Of a stretch of 64,000 bases of DNA, positions 24,108-32,226 are shown piece by piece. The notes beneath the pieces were generated by a model. The model was not told where the DNA came from and made no database searches. It worked only from the letters and a program-made list of their open reading frames with translations. Each line of letters starts with the position of its first letter. Positions within the stretch are counted from its first letter, which is position 1. The position numbers and the translations under genes are program-made. This DNA comes from Streptomyces sp. A3M-1-3 (lineage in GTDB: Bacteria > Actinomycetota > Actinomycetes > Streptomycetales > Streptomycetaceae), in assembly GCF_024213665.1 (NCBI RefSeq), contig NZ_JANAVP010000005.1, forward strand, positions 39,833 through 103,832, written 5' to 3'.

Positions 24108-24753
24108 CGGAGTGGCGAGTGAGCGGGTGGTTGGTGACCGGGTGGTTGGTGACCGGATACAGCAGGATCTGCTCAGCCGGACGGCGCTGGACGTCTTCCG
24201 GCTGAACGGGCAGTTCCTCTCCGTCTCCGAGGAGCTGGCCAGGCCCGCCGGCCTCACCGCGGCCTGGTGGCAGGTCCTCGGCGCCGTACTGAACGAGCCG
24301 CTGCCCGTCGCCGGTATCGCCCGCGCGATGGGCATCACCCGGCAGAGCGTGCAGCGGATCGCTGACCTGCTGGCGGAGAAGGGCCTCGCCGAGTACGTAC
24401 CGAACCCCGCGCACCGCAGGGCCAAGCTGCTCCGCCCGACGGAGGAGGGCCGGGCCGCGATAGGCAGGATCGGCCCGGGCCACGCGGAGCTGGCGGCGCG
24501 GCTCGCCGGCGCGCTGGGCGAGGGCGGATTCGCCGAGACGGTACGGGTGCTGGAGAGGCTGTCGAAGGCGATGGAGGCCGTCAGCGAGCCGGCGGGGTCC
24601 GCTACGGCTACGGGGTCGGCGTCGGCGTCGGTTCCGAGCCCGGCCCCGAGCCCGGCCCCGAGCCCGGCCCCGAGCCCGGCCCCGAGCCCGGCCCCGAGCC
24701 CGGCTCCGAGCCCGGCTCCGGCTCCGGCTCCGGGAAGAACCTCGCGCTCGTGA
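24100..24753 (+). CDS. MarR-family regulator with Pro-Ser-Pro-Ala tail
   Basis: The 217-residue protein starts at TTG 24100 with AAGGAG eight bases upstream, overlapping PfpI. The N-terminus repeats VVGDR twice. The MarR winged helix covers about residues 30-155 (ARPAGLTAAWWQVLGAVL, RAMGITRQSVQRIADLL, and the wing VPNPAHRRAKLLRPTEEG). The last 45 residues are (PSPA)n from a 12-bp DNA repeat. That tail overlaps the 3' end of the convergent VOC gene by 146 bases, so the same repeat is coding on both strands. Confidence 0.85.
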   Translation: MSDGVASERVVGDRVVGDRIQQDLLSRTALDVFRLNGQFLSVSEELARPAGLTAAWWQVLGAVLNEPLPVAGIARAMGITRQSVQRIADLLAEKGLAEYVPNPAHRRAKLLRPTEEGRAAIGRIGPGHAELAARLAGALGEGGFAETVRVLERLSKAMEAVSEPAGSATATGSASASVPSPAPSPAPSPAPSPAPSPAPSPAPSPAPAPAPGRTSRS

Positions 24754-25204
24754 CGTAGTCCATCGCCTCGGTGAACACCGGGTCACCGAGGCGCCGCGCC
24801 ATCTCCTCCTCGCTGACGTCCTCCACCCGCGTCTGAATCCAGTACAGGTTCCCGAAGGGATCGCGCACCCGCCCGACCCGGTCGCCGAAGAACAGATGGG
24901 TCACCTCGGTCACCGACGCGCCTCCGGCCGCGACCGCCTGCCGGTGGACCGCGTCCGCGTCCTCGACGTACAGCCGCAGGAAAGCGGGCGTGGGCGGCCA
25001 GTCCGGCCGCGCGTCGAACATCATCACGACCGCGTCGCCGATCCGGACCTCCGCATGGCCGATGCTGCCGTCGTCACCGACGACCCGGGTGATCTCCTCG
25101 GCGCCGAAGGCCGCCGTCAGGTAGTCGATGAGACCGGCCGTGTCGCGTCCGATGATCCACGGCGTAACGGTCGTACAGCCCTCGGGAACCGGCTTCACAG
25201 TCAT
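24608..25204 (-). CDS. VOC-superfamily (glyoxalase-like) protein with Gly-Ser-Pro tail
   Basis: The 198-residue protein starts at ATG 25204 with GAGGAG upstream. The VOC fold covers residues about 10-125 (VTPWIIGRDTAGLIDYLTAAF, IGHAEVRIGDAVVMMFD, RVRDPFGNLYWIQ), resembling PhnB/YdhE-like proteins. A Glu in that fold may bind metal, but the substrate is unknown. About the last 45 residues are EPEPGSEPGSGPGSGP-type repeats read from the strand opposite the MarR tail. The original end was probably near MDYVTSARFF. Confidence 0.82.
   Translation of the reverse strand: MTVKPVPEGCTTVTPWIIGRDTAGLIDYLTAAFGAEEITRVVGDDGSIGHAEVRIGDAVVMMFDARPDWPPTPAFLRLYVEDADAVHRQAVAAGGASVTEVTHLFFGDRVGRVRDPFGNLYWIQTRVEDVSEEEMARRLGDPVFTEAMDYVTSARFFPEPEPEPGSEPGSGPGSGPGSGPGSGPGSGPGSEPTPTPTP
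24634..24731. repeat. 12-bp minisatellite coding in both directions
   Basis: About eight copies of a 12-base unit of the type ccgagcccggcc encode Pro-Ser-Pro-Ala on the plus strand and Gly-Ser-Gly-Pro on the minus strand, at the C-termini of two convergent genes. The last units vary (cggctccgagcc). Confidence 0.9.
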
Positions 25205-25341
25205 GGCTGTCTCCTCGGATACTTGGGCACTTGGGCACTTGGATCGCGAGACCGACACTAGGTCGGCCATAGGTCAGTTCCTGTCCTATGGGGCGGGCGC
25301 TCGCGGCACTGCCTTCAGCACGGGGGAGGGACTGCGCAGCC

Positions 25342-26973
25342 ATGGAGAGAACGGGACCCGGCGACCCGCAAAGAATCGGCGCCTACCGGCTGTTGGCGCG
25401 CCTCGGCGCCGGCGGCATGGGCCAGGTCTATCTGGCCCGCTCCGAACGGGGCCGTACGGTCGCGGTCAAGCTGGTACGCGAGGAACTGGCCGCGCAGGAG
25501 GAGTTCCGCAGCCGCTTCCGCCAGGAGGTGCAGGCCGCGCGCCGGGTGGGCGGCCAGTGGACCGCGCCCGTCCTCGACGCCGACACCGAAGCACCGGTGC
25601 CGTGGCTCGCGACGGGGTACGTGGCCGGGCCCAGCCTGCAGACCGTCATCTCCACCGACCACGGCCCGCTGCCCGAGCGCTCGGTGCGCATCCTCGCCGC
25701 CGGACTCGCGTACGCGCTCCAGGACATCCACGCGGCCGGCCTCATCCACCGCGACCTCAAGCCGTCGAACGTCCTGGTCACGATCGACGGTCCGCGTGTC
25801 ATCGACTTCGGCATCGCCCGTGCCCTGGAGACGGTCACCGACGGCGGCCTGACCCGCACCGGCGCACTGGTCGGCTCCCCCGGTTTCATGGCCCCCGAGC
25901 AGGTACGCGGCACCCCGGTCACGCCCGCGTGCGATGTGTTCTGCCTGGGTTCGGTACTGGCGTACGCGGCGACCGGCGCCCTGCCCTTCGGCGCCGCGGA
26001 CAGCGGAGTGCACGCGCTGATGTACCGGATCGCCGAGGAGGAGCCCGATCTCGCCGCGCTGCCGGATTCGCTGCGGGATCTGGTACGTGACTGCCTCCGC
26101 AAGGACCCGGCCGCGCGCCCCGCTCCGGCGGACATCCTCGCCCGGGTCGGCGCCAACGACACGGTGAGCGACGGCCGCGCGCTGGAACCCTGGCTGCCGG
26201 CCGCGCTCGTGGCCCAACTGGGCCGCCACGCCGTCCAGTTGCTGGAGGCCGAGGACTCCGGCCCGGAGCCGCCGTCCCCGGCGCCCCGGGCGACCCGTCC
26301 GGTGCATGCGATGCCGACGGTCATCGGCCCCCCGATACCCCCACCGGCCCACGCCCCGGCCCCACCGCCCCCGGTGTACGGGTACGGCCCCACACCCGCG
26401 TACGGCCCGCCACCGGCCCCGGAACCGCCCCGACGCAACGGCCGTGCGACGGCTGCGCTGGTCGCGGTGGCGCTGGTGGTGGCGCTCGGCGCGGGCGGCG
26501 GGGTGTACGCGGTCATGAGCGAGGACCACGGCAACGGCGGCAGGAAGGAGCCGACGGCCTCGGGTACAGGCACGAGCACGACGGACCCGAAGCAGTCGAC
26601 GACGTCGGAGTCCCCGTCCCCAACCCCGTCGGGGGAGAACGGCGTCCCCGTCGCGTACGTAGGAACCTGGCGGGCCACCTTCCAGACGGACGACGGCACG
26701 CACACCCGTGTCCTGAGGATCGGTCAGGGCGGGACGGGCGACACGGTGATGGACCTGACGGGCAGCGGCCCGACCTACGACTGCCGCTGGACGGCCACGC
26801 TCCGCGCCTCCGGCCCGCCCCTGGAACTGGGCCCGTCCGAGGTCACCTTCGGCGACCCGGTGAAGTGTGCACCCGGACAGTGGAGCCGGCTGGAGATGCC
26901 GGACGAGCGGACGCTGGTGCGGGAGCTGGTGGGCAGCACGGGCACGCCCGTCACGTACACGAAGGTGGGCTGA
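25342..26973 (+). CDS. membrane Ser/Thr protein kinase
   Basis: This 543-residue Hanks-type kinase starts at ATG 25342 behind GGGGGAGGG. The kinase domain covers about residues 10-270, with the glycine loop LGAGGMGQVY, the ATP Lys in VAVKLV, catalytic HRDLKPSN, a DFG motif in VIDFGIAR and the activation segment GSPGFMAPEQ. A Pro-rich juxtamembrane region is followed by one membrane helix near residues 370-393 (TAALVAVALVVALGAGGGVY). A Ser/Thr-rich linker and an extracytoplasmic domain of about 110 residues follow, with two Cys (TYDCRW, VKCAPG), probably disulfide-linked. There are no PASTA repeats, so it is not PknB; the ligand is unknown. Confidence 0.93.
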   Translation: MERTGPGDPQRIGAYRLLARLGAGGMGQVYLARSERGRTVAVKLVREELAAQEEFRSRFRQEVQAARRVGGQWTAPVLDADTEAPVPWLATGYVAGPSLQTVISTDHGPLPERSVRILAAGLAYALQDIHAAGLIHRDLKPSNVLVTIDGPRVIDFGIARALETVTDGGLTRTGALVGSPGFMAPEQVRGTPVTPACDVFCLGSVLAYAATGALPFGAADSGVHALMYRIAEEEPDLAALPDSLRDLVRDCLRKDPAARPAPADILARVGANDTVSDGRALEPWLPAALVAQLGRHAVQLLEAEDSGPEPPSPAPRATRPVHAMPTVIGPPIPPPAHAPAPPPPVYGYGPTPAYGPPPAPEPPRRNGRATAALVAVALVVALGAGGGVYAVMSEDHGNGGRKEPTASGTGTSTTDPKQSTTSESPSPTPSGENGVPVAYVGTWRATFQTDDGTHTRVLRIGQGGTGDTVMDLTGSGPTYDCRWTATLRASGPPLELGPSEVTFGDPVKCAPGQWSRLEMPDERTLVRELVGSTGTPVTYTKVG

Positions 26974-27133
26974 GAGAGCGGACTCCCCCGCGTCCCCGCG
27001 TCCCCGCTTCGGGCGGAGGCCGATGCGCATCGCGCTGTAAGAGGCCGTATGAGGCTGTAAGAGAGCGCGGCTCCCGGACACATACAGGGTGTGAGGCACT
27101 CTGGCGCGGCTTCGTATTCGGGAGGACGGGCGA

Positions 27134-27733
27134 TTGGATGAGTGGGGCAGGTTCGAAGCGGTCTATCGGGACACCTGCGTGCCCGTCCTCCGGTTCCTGC
27201 GGCGCAGGCTGCCGTACGAAGCGGCGGAAGACGCGCTGTCCGAGGTGTATCTGACGGCTTGGCGCAGAAGGGCCGAAGTCAGAGGTGAACCGCTGCCTTG
27301 GCTGTACGGGATCGCCCGCCTGGTCGTGGCGAACACGGTGCGGTCCACCGGCCGCAGGCACCGGCTGCGGGAGCTGCTCGTGGCCGCCGGTGACGACCGT
27401 CCGGTGCCGGCCGCGGAGCAGAGCGCCGTGGACCGTATCGCGGCCGCCGACGCCCTGGACCGGTTGCCGGAGACGGCGCGGGAGGCGCTAGTGCTGGTCG
27501 CGTGGGACGGGCTGGAGGTCCGACAGGCGGCACGGGTGGCCGGCTGCAGCACGGCCGCCTTCTCCGTACGGCTGCACCGTGCCCGCAAGTTGCTGGAAGC
27601 AGCCTTGAACGATTCCGGATCGAGCGGGAAGGGAGCTGACGATGGGCAAGGACGTGGAACGGGTGAGGGCACTGCTCTCGGCCCACGATCCGGCAGCCGG
27701 AGTACATCGGGTACCGGAGCGGACGGAGCGTGA
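27134..27733 (+). CDS. ECF-family RNA polymerase sigma factor
   Basis: The 199-residue protein starts at TTG 27134 with GGAGG eight bases upstream. Region 2 is YRDTCVPVLRFLRRRL and AEDALSEVYLTAWRR. Region 4 is LDRLPETAREALVLVAWDGL and RQAARVAGCSTAAFSVRLHRAR. A low-complexity Gly/Ser tail overlaps the next gene by 92 bases. The downstream membrane protein is the probable cognate regulator, as in many actinobacterial ECF operons. The target genes may include the divergent-side protease cluster. Confidence 0.88.
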   Translation: MDEWGRFEAVYRDTCVPVLRFLRRRLPYEAAEDALSEVYLTAWRRRAEVRGEPLPWLYGIARLVVANTVRSTGRRHRLRELLVAAGDDRPVPAAEQSAVDRIAAADALDRLPETAREALVLVAWDGLEVRQAARVAGCSTAAFSVRLHRARKLLEAALNDSGSSGKGADDGQGRGTGEGTALGPRSGSRSTSGTGADGA

Positions 27734-28502
27734 AGTGGCCGCAGGGCGGGTGGACATTACATCGGCGCAGGCGCGATCGACGGAGGCGCCACGGCGTGTC
27801 CGGAGGCCGGCGCTGTGGGCGGGCGCCGCGCTGACGGCGGGCGCAGCCGCCGCGGCACTCTTCATCCTGCCGGCCGGGGACGGCCCTGGTGAGGGCGGTC
27901 GCGGGCCGGTTGCCGTCCCGGAGGCCGATGATCTGCTGCCGTCGGTGACGGGTACGGACTGGGTCACATACGCCGATCAGGTGGTGGTGGTCCGGCCGGT
28001 CGCGGAGAAGGAGATCCCGCCGAGCGCGGACGAGCGGGAGGCGGGCGAGGGATACATCGGCCGTTCGGTGACTCTGGAGGTCGACGGGGTCCTGTGGAGC
28101 CGAGCCGGAGCGCCCACCGCTCCGGCATCCGTGACCCTCGACGTCGCCGGGTGGACGTTCCAGGGCGACCAGCGCCGGAAGTTCGCCGTACACGACAGCC
28201 CCCGGCTGGAGAAGGACCACACGTACATCGTGGCCCTGGCCCGTCTCCAGGACGGTACGTGGTCGGCGCTGGGCAGCAGCGCCGTCCTGCCCTACGACAA
28301 CGAAACCATCGGCAGGGGTGAATCCGAAGGCACCAACCACCCCACTCCGCCGGACGGACATGAGGCGGGGAGCGTCGAGGAGCGAGTGAACGGAAAGCCG
28401 GCCAGGTCGCTGGTGGATCTGCTGAAGGGAACCCCGCCGGATCCGGCGGCAGCCCCGTACGCGAGCCTGCCGCCGGAGGAGCGCTACGCCAAGGCGCAGT
28501 GA
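27642..28502 (+). CDS. single-pass membrane protein with ectodomain, probable ECF partner
   Basis: The 286-residue protein has a cytoplasmic N-terminus of about 65 residues, one membrane helix (LWAGAALTAGAAAAALFIL) and an ectodomain. Residues about 100-231 of the ectodomain are encoded by a 396-bp stretch repeated in inverted orientation in the gene at 28563-29297. The shared part includes VTGTDWVTYADQVVVVRPV, YIGRSVTLEVDGVLW and HTYIVALARLQDGTWSALG, a beta-rich fold I cannot name. The C-terminal tail of about 55 residues is unique. The overlap with the sigma gene suggests an anti-sigma role, but no known anti-sigma motif is visible. Confidence 0.72.
   Translation: MGKDVERVRALLSAHDPAAGVHRVPERTEREVAAGRVDITSAQARSTEAPRRVRRPALWAGAALTAGAAAAALFILPAGDGPGEGGRGPVAVPEADDLLPSVTGTDWVTYADQVVVVRPVAEKEIPPSADEREAGEGYIGRSVTLEVDGVLWSRAGAPTAPASVTLDVAGWTFQGDQRRKFAVHDSPRLEKDHTYIVALARLQDGTWSALGSSAVLPYDNETIGRGESEGTNHPTPPDGHEAGSVEERVNGKPARSLVDLLKGTPPDPAAAPYASLPPEERYAKAQ
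27938..28333. repeat. 396-bp inverted repeat, left arm
   Basis: This arm matches the reverse complement of 28756-29151 exactly as far as I can check: the six-frame translations are identical at mirrored coordinates, with the axis at 28544.5. Identity stops abruptly at both ends, at the junctions with unrelated N-terminal and C-terminal coding sequence. The spacer is 422 bases. Confidence 0.92.
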
Positions 28503-28503
28503 C

Positions 28504-28542
28504 CGCAGGCCCCACCTCCCGGCTTGGGAGGTGGGGCCTGCG
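28504..28542. terminator. bidirectional terminator between the twin genes
   Basis: A perfect 17-bp stem (cgcaggccccacctccc / gggaggtggggcctgcg) with the loop ggctt lies two bases after the plus-strand stop and 20 bases from the minus-strand stop. It can stop transcription in both directions and would limit antisense reading into the inverted repeat. Its own centre is not at the axis of the large repeat. Confidence 0.9.
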
Positions 28543-28562
28543 GCGTTGGCCGGCCGGAAGAA

Positions 28563-29297
28563 TCAGTTCTTCGCCGGTGCCGATTCCGGTGTCGGCGCCG
28601 GTGTCGGCGCCGGTGTCGGCGCCGGTGTCGCAGCCTTCAGCACGGAGACGAGCGCGTCGGCGGCGCGGCCACTGGTCAGCGTCTCCACACTGTTGGCACC
28701 GGGCGCTTCCAGTGCTTCGGCCGACAGCGGGCCGGGGGCCGGCGGGGTGCGGGTCGTGCCTTCGGATTCACCCCTGCCGATGGTTTCGTTGTCGTAGGGC
28801 AGGACGGCGCTGCTGCCCAGCGCCGACCACGTACCGTCCTGGAGACGGGCCAGGGCCACGATGTACGTGTGGTCCTTCTCCAGCCGGGGGCTGTCGTGTA
28901 CGGCGAACTTCCGGCGCTGGTCGCCCTGGAACGTCCACCCGGCGACGTCGAGGGTCACGGATGCCGGAGCGGTGGGCGCTCCGGCTCGGCTCCACAGGAC
29001 CCCGTCGACCTCCAGAGTCACCGAACGGCCGATGTATCCCTCGCCCGCCTCCCGCTCGTCCGCGCTCGGCGGGATCTCCTTCTCCGCGACCGGCCGGACC
29101 ACCACCACCTGATCGGCGTATGTGACCCAGTCCGTACCCGTCACCGACGGCGACACGTCATCGGCGTCAGCGATCACCACGCCGTCCGCTTCCGTACGGG
29201 GTTCGGAACCGGGGGTCCCGATCCATGTCCCGACCAGTAACCCGGCCACGACCGTGGCGGCCAGAGCGCCGAGCCTTCTGCTGCGTGTGATCTTCAC
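28563..29297 (-). CDS. exported twin of the ectodomain protein
   Basis: The 244-residue protein has a basic N-terminus and one hydrophobic helix (LGALAATVVAGLLVGTWIG), an uncleaved anchor or signal. The same ectodomain segment as the protein at 27642-28502 follows, identical over about 131 residues. The tail is different and ends in (PAPT)n-type repeats. Unlike its twin, it has no cytoplasmic domain. It follows the metalloprotease gene by 13 bases in the same direction, so it is probably co-expressed with that protease and could be a decoy, substrate or inhibitor. That is speculation from position. Confidence 0.75.
   Translation of the reverse strand: MKITRSRRLGALAATVVAGLLVGTWIGTPGSEPRTEADGVVIADADDVSPSVTGTDWVTYADQVVVVRPVAEKEIPPSADEREAGEGYIGRSVTLEVDGVLWSRAGAPTAPASVTLDVAGWTFQGDQRRKFAVHDSPRLEKDHTYIVALARLQDGTWSALGSSAVLPYDNETIGRGESEGTTRTPPAPGPLSAEALEAPGANSVETLTSGRAADALVSVLKAATPAPTPAPTPAPTPESAPAKN
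28756..29151. repeat. 396-bp inverted repeat, right arm
   Basis: Partner of 27938-28333. It encodes the central part of the minus-strand twin protein. Recombination between the arms would invert 28334-28755 and exchange the C-terminal tails of the two proteins. Confidence 0.92.
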
Positions 29298-29310
29298 TGT
29301 CAGGCCCCCC

Positions 29311-29925
29311 TCAGTACGCCGAGTTGATCATGGACTTGTTGTGTGCTCCCAGCGAGGCGACTGCCGACGGCGTCACCATGCAGGCCAGTCGGGAGTCGGT
29401 CTGGCTCAGCCGGGGGGAGGCGTTCTGGCCATGCGTCAACCCGACGGCGTGACCCGTCTCATGGCAGGTGGTGCTGGCGGGCGGGTTGCTGGAGGCGAAG
29501 CGGACGTAGTGCTGGTCGCACTTGTTCCCTCCGACCGAGTCGTTGCACCAGGCGATACCCCGGCTCCCCGACGGTGTGGAACCCGACTGGTAGACGATGT
29601 CCGTCTCGGATCCGCCGCTGTAGCTGGGGCTACCGGGGTAGCCCACGTTGAGATCGGTGGGGTTGTACTGGTCGTTGAGTGCGTTCTTCACCTTTGTCTT
29701 TCCCGCACTCGACACGGTTCCCTGGAGCCAGACGGTGAGGGCGTCGTTGTCCGTCCTGCAGAAGCCGTCACCCATTTCCCCGTCGGTGCACGACCACGGC
29801 GTATTCGCGGTCGGGTACATGCTGTCGGTGATGGCCGCGGATGCCGTGGTGGCACCTATTCCGGCCAGCGCAATGGCCGCGAAGGCCGCAATGGACTTGC
29901 GGATTCCGCGAGTTGGTCTGATCAC
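29311..29925 (-). CDS. secreted metzincin-type zinc protease, snapalysin-like
   Basis: The protein has 204 residues from the GTG at 29925, with GGGGAG four bases upstream. A signal peptide (IRKSIAAFAAIALAGIGATT, cleavage after ASA) leads to a catalytic domain with the motif HETGHAVGLTHG, in which three His bind zinc and Glu is the base. The extra His without an Asp-His pair puts it near metzincins such as snapalysin. Four or more Cys (SCTDGEMGDGFC, WCNDSVGGNKC, TTCHE, LACMV) suggest disulfides. The usual long propeptide of snapalysins is absent, so control may come from the downstream co-transcribed protein. Confidence 0.85.
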   Translation of the reverse strand: MIRPTRGIRKSIAAFAAIALAGIGATTASAAITDSMYPTANTPWSCTDGEMGDGFCRTDNDALTVWLQGTVSSAGKTKVKNALNDQYNPTDLNVGYPGSPSYSGGSETDIVYQSGSTPSGSRGIAWCNDSVGGNKCDQHYVRFASSNPPASTTCHETGHAVGLTHGQNASPRLSQTDSRLACMVTPSAVASLGAHNKSMINSAY

Positions 29926-30111
29926 TTGCTCCCCTTTGCGTACCTGGTCGATGATCACGCACACCGATCCGTCCGCGTCCCCGAGCCGCCGGACCTGCTG
30001 CTGCTTCCCCCGGCAGAGTGAAAGCGGATTGCTCGGTCACAGGAGAAACTCAATCGCGAACAAACGAGCGAAAGAACAGGGGAATAAGTCACTCCCGAGC
30101 CAATTCACGCC

Positions 30112-30540
30112 TCAGCGGTCACATGCTGCGCTGCGGGGGCTGCGCAGCGCGGCCAGCGCGTAGTAGAGCAGCAGCGCGTGGCCGAACCGGTGCTCTGCGG
30201 TGGGCGGGCAGCGCCATGACAGCGGCCAGGTGGCACCGTTGAGGGCGGGGACGGGGATGTAGCAGACCAGGCCGGGCCCGGCGGTGAGCCGGGTGACCCC
30301 GGCCGGCCAGGCGCGGTGGCCCGTACTGCCGGGCACCACCAGGAAGTACACCGACCGCCGCCCATTGGCCTCCATCACGATCGGGCCCGGCTCGCCGCCC
30401 GTGATGTCCTCCATGAGATCGGCCAGTTGCCGACCGGGATCGCCGTCCACGCGTACGGCGTCGAACTGGACTCCTGCCTTGCGGAGTTGGAAGCCGGAGG
30501 CTGGGACCCACGGGATCTTCTGGTGACTTTCCGTATTCAC
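30112..30540 (-). CDS. WP-motif protein of XRE-DUF397 loci (island B copy)
   Basis: This 142-residue protein is homologous to 16075-16488 and lies in the same divergent position relative to an XRE gene. Matching segments are WVPASGFQLRKAGVQFDAVR, GPIVMEANGRRSVYFLVVPG, RAWPAGVTRL and IPVPALNGATWPLSW. Its own C-terminus is Ala/Leu-rich and could be helical. Function unknown. The 186 bases between it and the protease gene hold no evident gene. Confidence 0.72.
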   Translation of the reverse strand: MNTESHQKIPWVPASGFQLRKAGVQFDAVRVDGDPGRQLADLMEDITGGEPGPIVMEANGRRSVYFLVVPGSTGHRAWPAGVTRLTAGPGLVCYIPVPALNGATWPLSWRCPPTAEHRFGHALLLYYALAALRSPRSAACDR

Positions 30541-30665
30541 GGGGACAGTTTCGGCCGACGGGGCTAGCGTTTTCCATGACCCTGCGTCGACCGCCGAATA
30601 CGGTGCGAAATCGGCGCTGACTGTTGGAGACCGGTTGAGTCCGGTTGAGTCGGGCGGTGACCGCG

Positions 30666-31502
30666 ATGGCGCGAGCGGAGAACAAGGAAGTGGCGGGGGC
30701 GACTACGCGTTACGTCGCGGAGATCGCCCGCATGATGCGTGAGAAGCAGAACCTCACTCAGAAGGAAGTGGGCGAGAAGACGGGCTTCACGGCCTCGGCG
30801 ATCAGCGCGATGGAGACATGCGCGCAGCCGGCGAGCGACCAGATGCTGACCAGTCTGGAGGTGGCCATCGGGGCGGGGCTCGGGCTGTTCGACAAGGCCC
30901 GGGAGTTCGTACTGATGGACAAGTACCCGGCGCGGTTCCGGCACTTCAGCCGACTGGAGGCCGAGGCGCTGACGATCTCGTCGTACGAAACGCATGTGGT
31001 GGACGGCCTGTTCCAGACCGAGGAGTACGCGCGTGCGCTCATCCGCGGCGGTTTCCCGGCCGTGTCCGAGGCGAAGATGGAGGAGCTGGTCGAGGCCCGG
31101 ATGGCCCGCAAAGCGCTCTTCGACCGCGATCCGCTGCCGCTGATCGAGCTGATCCTTGAGGAGTCCGTACTACGACGGCCGTTCGGCAGCTGGGAGACCA
31201 TGCGAGGTCAGCTGCGGTCGCTCGCCGAGGACGCACGACGGGTCAATGTCACCGCGCAGGTGCTCCCGCTGGACCGGGGACTGAGCGGTTCCTACGCGGG
31301 CGCGCGGGGCCCCATGAAACTGGTGGAGACCAGGGAACACCGGCATGTGGTCTACATGGAGATCGAGGACGAGAGCATTCTGATCAGTGACCCCGCCGAC
31401 GTCTCCCGCCTCTCGCACCGTTATGCGAAGATCCGCGCACAGGCCCTGAGCCCTGACGAATCCCTGGGCCTCATCGAGCGGTTGGCAGGAGAGCAGCAAT
31501 GA
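30666..31502 (+). CDS. XRE-family regulator with DUF5753 (island B copy)
   Basis: The 278-residue protein starts at ATG 30666; GTG 30657 and an upstream TTG are possible because no strong ribosome site is seen. The helix-turn-helix is at about residues 12-65 (IARMMREKQNLTQKEVGEKTGFTASAIS split over two helices). DUF5753 follows (VDGLFQTEEYARALI, QVLPLDRGLSGSYAGARGPM). It is coupled to DUF397 by a four-base overlap. It is similar in plan to 15184-15990 but clearly diverged, so the two pairs may not cross-talk. Confidence 0.88.
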   Translation: MARAENKEVAGATTRYVAEIARMMREKQNLTQKEVGEKTGFTASAISAMETCAQPASDQMLTSLEVAIGAGLGLFDKAREFVLMDKYPARFRHFSRLEAEALTISSYETHVVDGLFQTEEYARALIRGGFPAVSEAKMEELVEARMARKALFDRDPLPLIELILEESVLRRPFGSWETMRGQLRSLAEDARRVNVTAQVLPLDRGLSGSYAGARGPMKLVETREHRHVVYMEIEDESILISDPADVSRLSHRYAKIRAQALSPDESLGLIERLAGEQQ

Positions 31503-31735
31503 CCAGCACCCTGCGGTGGTTCAAGTCCAGCTACAGCGACGACGGTGGCGGCAACTGCGTCGAGATCGCCTTCGACTGGCGGAAGTCGAGCTACAGCGAC
31601 AGCGGCGGCGGGAACTGCGTAGAGGTCGCCGCCTGCCCCCACACCATCCACGTCCGGGACTCGAAGAACCCGGAGGGACCCGCGCTCGCCCTCCCGCCAG
31701 GCGCCTGGACGGCGTTCGTCGGCTGGGCATCCTGA
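31499..31735 (+). CDS. DUF397 protein with duplicated core motif (island B copy)
   Basis: This 78-residue protein has two DUF397 cores, WFKSSYSDDGGGNCVEIA and WRKSSYSDSGGGNCVEVA, then VHVRDSK-like HVRDSKN and a C-terminal AWTAFV. The duplicated arrangement is the same as in island A, which ties the two islands together. It overlaps the XRE stop by four bases. Confidence 0.9.
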   Translation: MTSTLRWFKSSYSDDGGGNCVEIAFDWRKSSYSDSGGGNCVEVAACPHTIHVRDSKNPEGPALALPPGAWTAFVGWAS

Positions 31736-31759
31736 TCCGGGAGCGAGTTGTTCGGGAAG

Positions 31760-31922
31760 GGGGCCGCCCGGCCGGTGATTGTGGGCGGCTCCGGGCCGGG
31801 CATCAAGGGCGCTCCTTCGTCGCGTCGCTGCGCGATGGCCTTCGGCCACCCGTGACCCCCGGCCCTCCGCCGCTGACTGCTGAGCGGGGGGCGGCCCCCG
31901 GGGCGGGGCCCGGGGATCGTTC
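31760..31922 (-). repeat. interspersed intergenic element, copy 1
   Basis: Read on the minus strand, this segment aligns with 33428-33585. Shared blocks include ccgggccccgc, gggtgg, atcgcgcagcgacgcgacg, aggagcgc and ccgggcggccc. The two copies are inverted relative to each other and bracket the peptide, membrane-protein and small secreted genes. I recall similar sequence being widespread between Streptomyces genes. The rest of the 490-base gap (31736-32226) holds the peptide leader with a 7-bp hairpin at 32105-32125 and no other evident gene. Confidence 0.65.
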
Positions 31923-32226
31923 GTGCCCATGACGGTCCGCGCCCGGCCACAGGACGGTGGGTACCTGGTCAGGTGATGGCCGGCCCCTGCCGCAGGGGTC
32001 GACGGCGACCGCGCCGCTGTCCCACATCAGCGTCAACAGAGCAGTGACGGATACCACATCGGAGTTGTCGATCACGAATTGGTGTGGCGGTTAGTGTTTT
32101 TGATGCATCGCCAGACCAGCGATGCGCAGAGAACCGCAACGGGGGATCGTGCGCGCTCTGACCATGCGCGCGCAGGTACAGCCGAACAAACGGCACCCCC
32201 CTGCCTTCATGACAGGGAAGAACAAC

